This document shows positions 62,101 to 64,000 of a DNA stretch of 64,000 nt, piece after piece. The notes beneath the pieces were generated by a model that was not told the DNA's origin, did no database searches, and was given only the letters and a program-made list of their open reading frames with translations. This DNA is from Rostratula benghalensis (Eukaryota; Chordata; Aves; Charadriiformes; Rostratulidae). The DNA lies in assembly GCA_013399305.1 (NCBI GenBank), contig VXAI01000089.1, forward strand, positions 234,258-298,257, in the 5' to 3' direction. The translations under genes and the position numbers were made by a program. Position 1 is the stretch's first letter. Each line of letters starts with the position of its first letter.

Positions 62101-63540
62101 ACCTCTGAGATTGCAGCAGCTGCAGAGGTAGATGTTGCCCTTGCAACAACCTCCATGTCTTCCAACCAGCACTTCCTAGGCACCACTAAACACTGCACCT
62201 GGACTGTTGTCCCATTTCCTCTTTTCCCCTGGCTGCTGGCTTCTTCTCTGCAGGCAAGCAAGTAATTCATGCCAGTCTTTTGGGAGAGGACGAGGGGCAA
62301 GGTGAGGGCTGCAGAAGTCGAGACAGGCTAGTCAGTTTTGGAAACTGTTTTTTATAAAAAAGAATGAACATTGTATATTTCTGCCTGCGAGTTTTCTTGC
62401 ACCAGGACAAAAGAAAGGCTTTTCCAGAAGACTGTAGGTATGTTGGCCAAAATATTTACCAACAATTTATTTATCATTCTTCCATCCACCTTCTCTGTGG
62501 CTAATTCCTATATTAGCAGATGAGGCACAAAGTTCACAGGATCAGCAAGTCCTGTAGCCAGCCTTGTCTGTATAGGAGAGGGAAAGGAATAGTTTTAATC
62601 CAGGTTTTGTTAGCACTCACTAATTTCCACTCTCACTTAGAAGCCCTGTTATTGATAATTTTCAGTTACTTGCTAACACAGAAACAAGAACTCTGGGATT
62701 TTGCAGGGGTTTTTTTTAGTGTTATTTTATCCCTAAACAGATTTTTGGCAACCTATGAAGGAGAAGGTGAATAGGATCCATTGTCTTCCAGTGTCCATTC
62801 CTGAAAGAGTAACACAGAATGGTGGAGGGAGGGTGTATGGAAGACACCAGCCTGGAGCTGTGTCTACAGAGGCAGTAGATTTATCTGAACTGCTATTAAG
62901 AGTCCCGTTTCCTTTTTGACTTGGTGACTCCTTTCTGCTGCTTCCATTTTCCTTGTGTCGGATGTTCATGATACCATGTGCTGAGATAGATCAGATAAAT
63001 AATCAGATAGAAAATTAACTCCATTTTTAAAAAGAGGGGAAAAAAACCAGCTAAGAAATACATTATTTATCTAGTAGATCAGCAGGATCAGCTGCACAAA
63101 TGAAGACAGATATGCCAACGCTTTTCAGCAGCAGTTTAAATGTAAGTTATTTTACATTCATAGAATGACAGAATGTCAAGTTGGAAATAACCAAATTGTG
63201 TAAGCTTGACCTAATTGGAACTATTGCATACTTGTTCAGGCTGATAAGAGATTTCTGTGCTCGGATTTTAGACTTCTGGGAGGGATTCAGCAGGTGTTCC
63301 TGCCCAGGGTTCAGGTTGAACAGATGGAATAGGATAGCTTTAGGCCCAAGAGATAGGTTTTGCTTTACGCAGTGCAAAAATTCCCCTTCATTACTCTCAG
63401 CAAATGTTTTGCTTTTGATTTTGCCAGAACTTTAGCATAGGCATTTTACTGAAGAAAACTTATTCTTTCAGGCTGCTATTGCACACCAGAAAACCTGCAG
63501 TTATATTTTGAGAGGGCAATGTAAATATGCATAGCTGGAA
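59176..63540. other. intergenic sequence, no gene seen
   Basis: Mixed-composition sequence with scattered short ORFs on both strands (for example 61178-61438 plus and 61950-62300 minus), none with a recognisable domain. A short CR1-tail-like string (cattcatagaatgacagaat) is at 63158. Confidence 0.5.
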
Positions 63541-63545
63541 CTTTA

Positions 63546-63625
63546 TCATAGAATCATAAAATACTTTAAGCTTTAGATCATCTACCCCATCCAGCTCCCT
63601 GACCAAAGCAGAGCCAACCCCAAAG
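63546..63625 (-). mobile_element. short CR1 3'-tail remnant
   Basis: catagaatcataaaatactt, then tagatcatctaccccatcca and gctccctgaccaaagcagag, a diverged CR1 3' end in the usual order. Element sense is minus. Confidence 0.7.
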
Positions 63626-64000
63626 ACAGGTACATTAGCCACAACAATTTGGCTTCAGTTCCTTACAATTTGTTTGTTATAAATTAGATTATTTTCTTAC
63701 AATAGTATGCCTACTTTAAAGATGTGAAATCAGAGCTGAGTTTTAAATCTCTATGCTGCTCTAGTAATATAGTATACTTCTGTTTCAAAAATCATACGCA
63801 ACAGGCAAAGCACAACCTTCACTATGGAAGTAACCCATCAGCTCAGTGACTGACATGTTGTCAAAATAATGACCAGACAGAGAACCCCTGAAAAATGAAC
63901 CCTCCCGTGCAAATGAATGACCTCTGTAAAGCATTGAGAGAGTTGGGGGGGGGGGGGGGTAGGGGGGTGGTGATGGTGTCTTTTTTCAGTGTTTCTTTGG
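63626..64000. other. intergenic right edge with G-tract
   Basis: No coding feature. It contains a 15-G run at 63945-63959 followed by ta, six G, t and further GG pairs, a G-quadruplex-like tract and a common sequencing trouble spot. Confidence 0.7.

Overview
The window is vertebrate nuclear DNA, almost certainly from a bird. Much of it is AT-rich, gene-poor sequence. The interspersed repeats are CR1 non-LTR retrotransposon fragments, several ending in the CR1-type ATTCTATG tail. There is one strong CpG island, the introns are of vertebrate size, and a decayed RING-finger gene belongs to a TOPORS-like family I know from avian genomes. Two assembly gaps (13061-13617 and 27650-27749) and a single N at 56867 show it is a draft assembly.

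The main content is a tandem pair of SLC27A6-like genes (FATP6, fatty acid transport / acyl-CoA synthetase), both on the minus strand. Copy A is represented by its first coding exon (8693-9173), which sits at the edge of a CpG island (about 9100-10030). I could not find its second exon, so the rest presumably lies beyond the left end and intron 1 exceeds 8.6 kb. Copy B lies upstream (31303-45903). I assembled it exon by exon: ten coding exons, GT/AG borders throughout, phases that join consistently, and a total of 1845 nt, close to the roughly 620-residue family length. Its first exon has no CpG island.

Copy B is damaged. Exon 4 carries two frame-changing deletions whose sum is 9 nt, so its middle is read out of frame while the exon as a whole stays open. 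Exon 5 has an in-frame TAA where the conserved Glu of the A5 motif should be. Exons 2, 7, 9 and 10 show further losses at conserved positions. It is best read as a recently dead, intron-containing duplicate.

The 10-31 kb interval is intergenic between the two copies: CR1 fragments, simple repeats and both long gaps, with no convincing gene. Right of 46 kb there is a possible short membrane-peptide ORF with a TATA-like element (47.2-47.5 kb), the TOPORS-like RING pseudogene (50.6-51.6 kb, minus), and a direct duplication (51.9-54.15 kb and 57.3-59.2 kb). The duplication is clearly diverged at its ends but contains a 544-bp block that reads as identical in both copies. The last 5 kb hold only CR1 scraps and a G-tract.

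From human gene order (FBN2 - SLC27A6 - ISOC1) I would expect FBN2 to the right and ISOC1 to the left, probably on Z. Neither gene is visible here, so this is inference.
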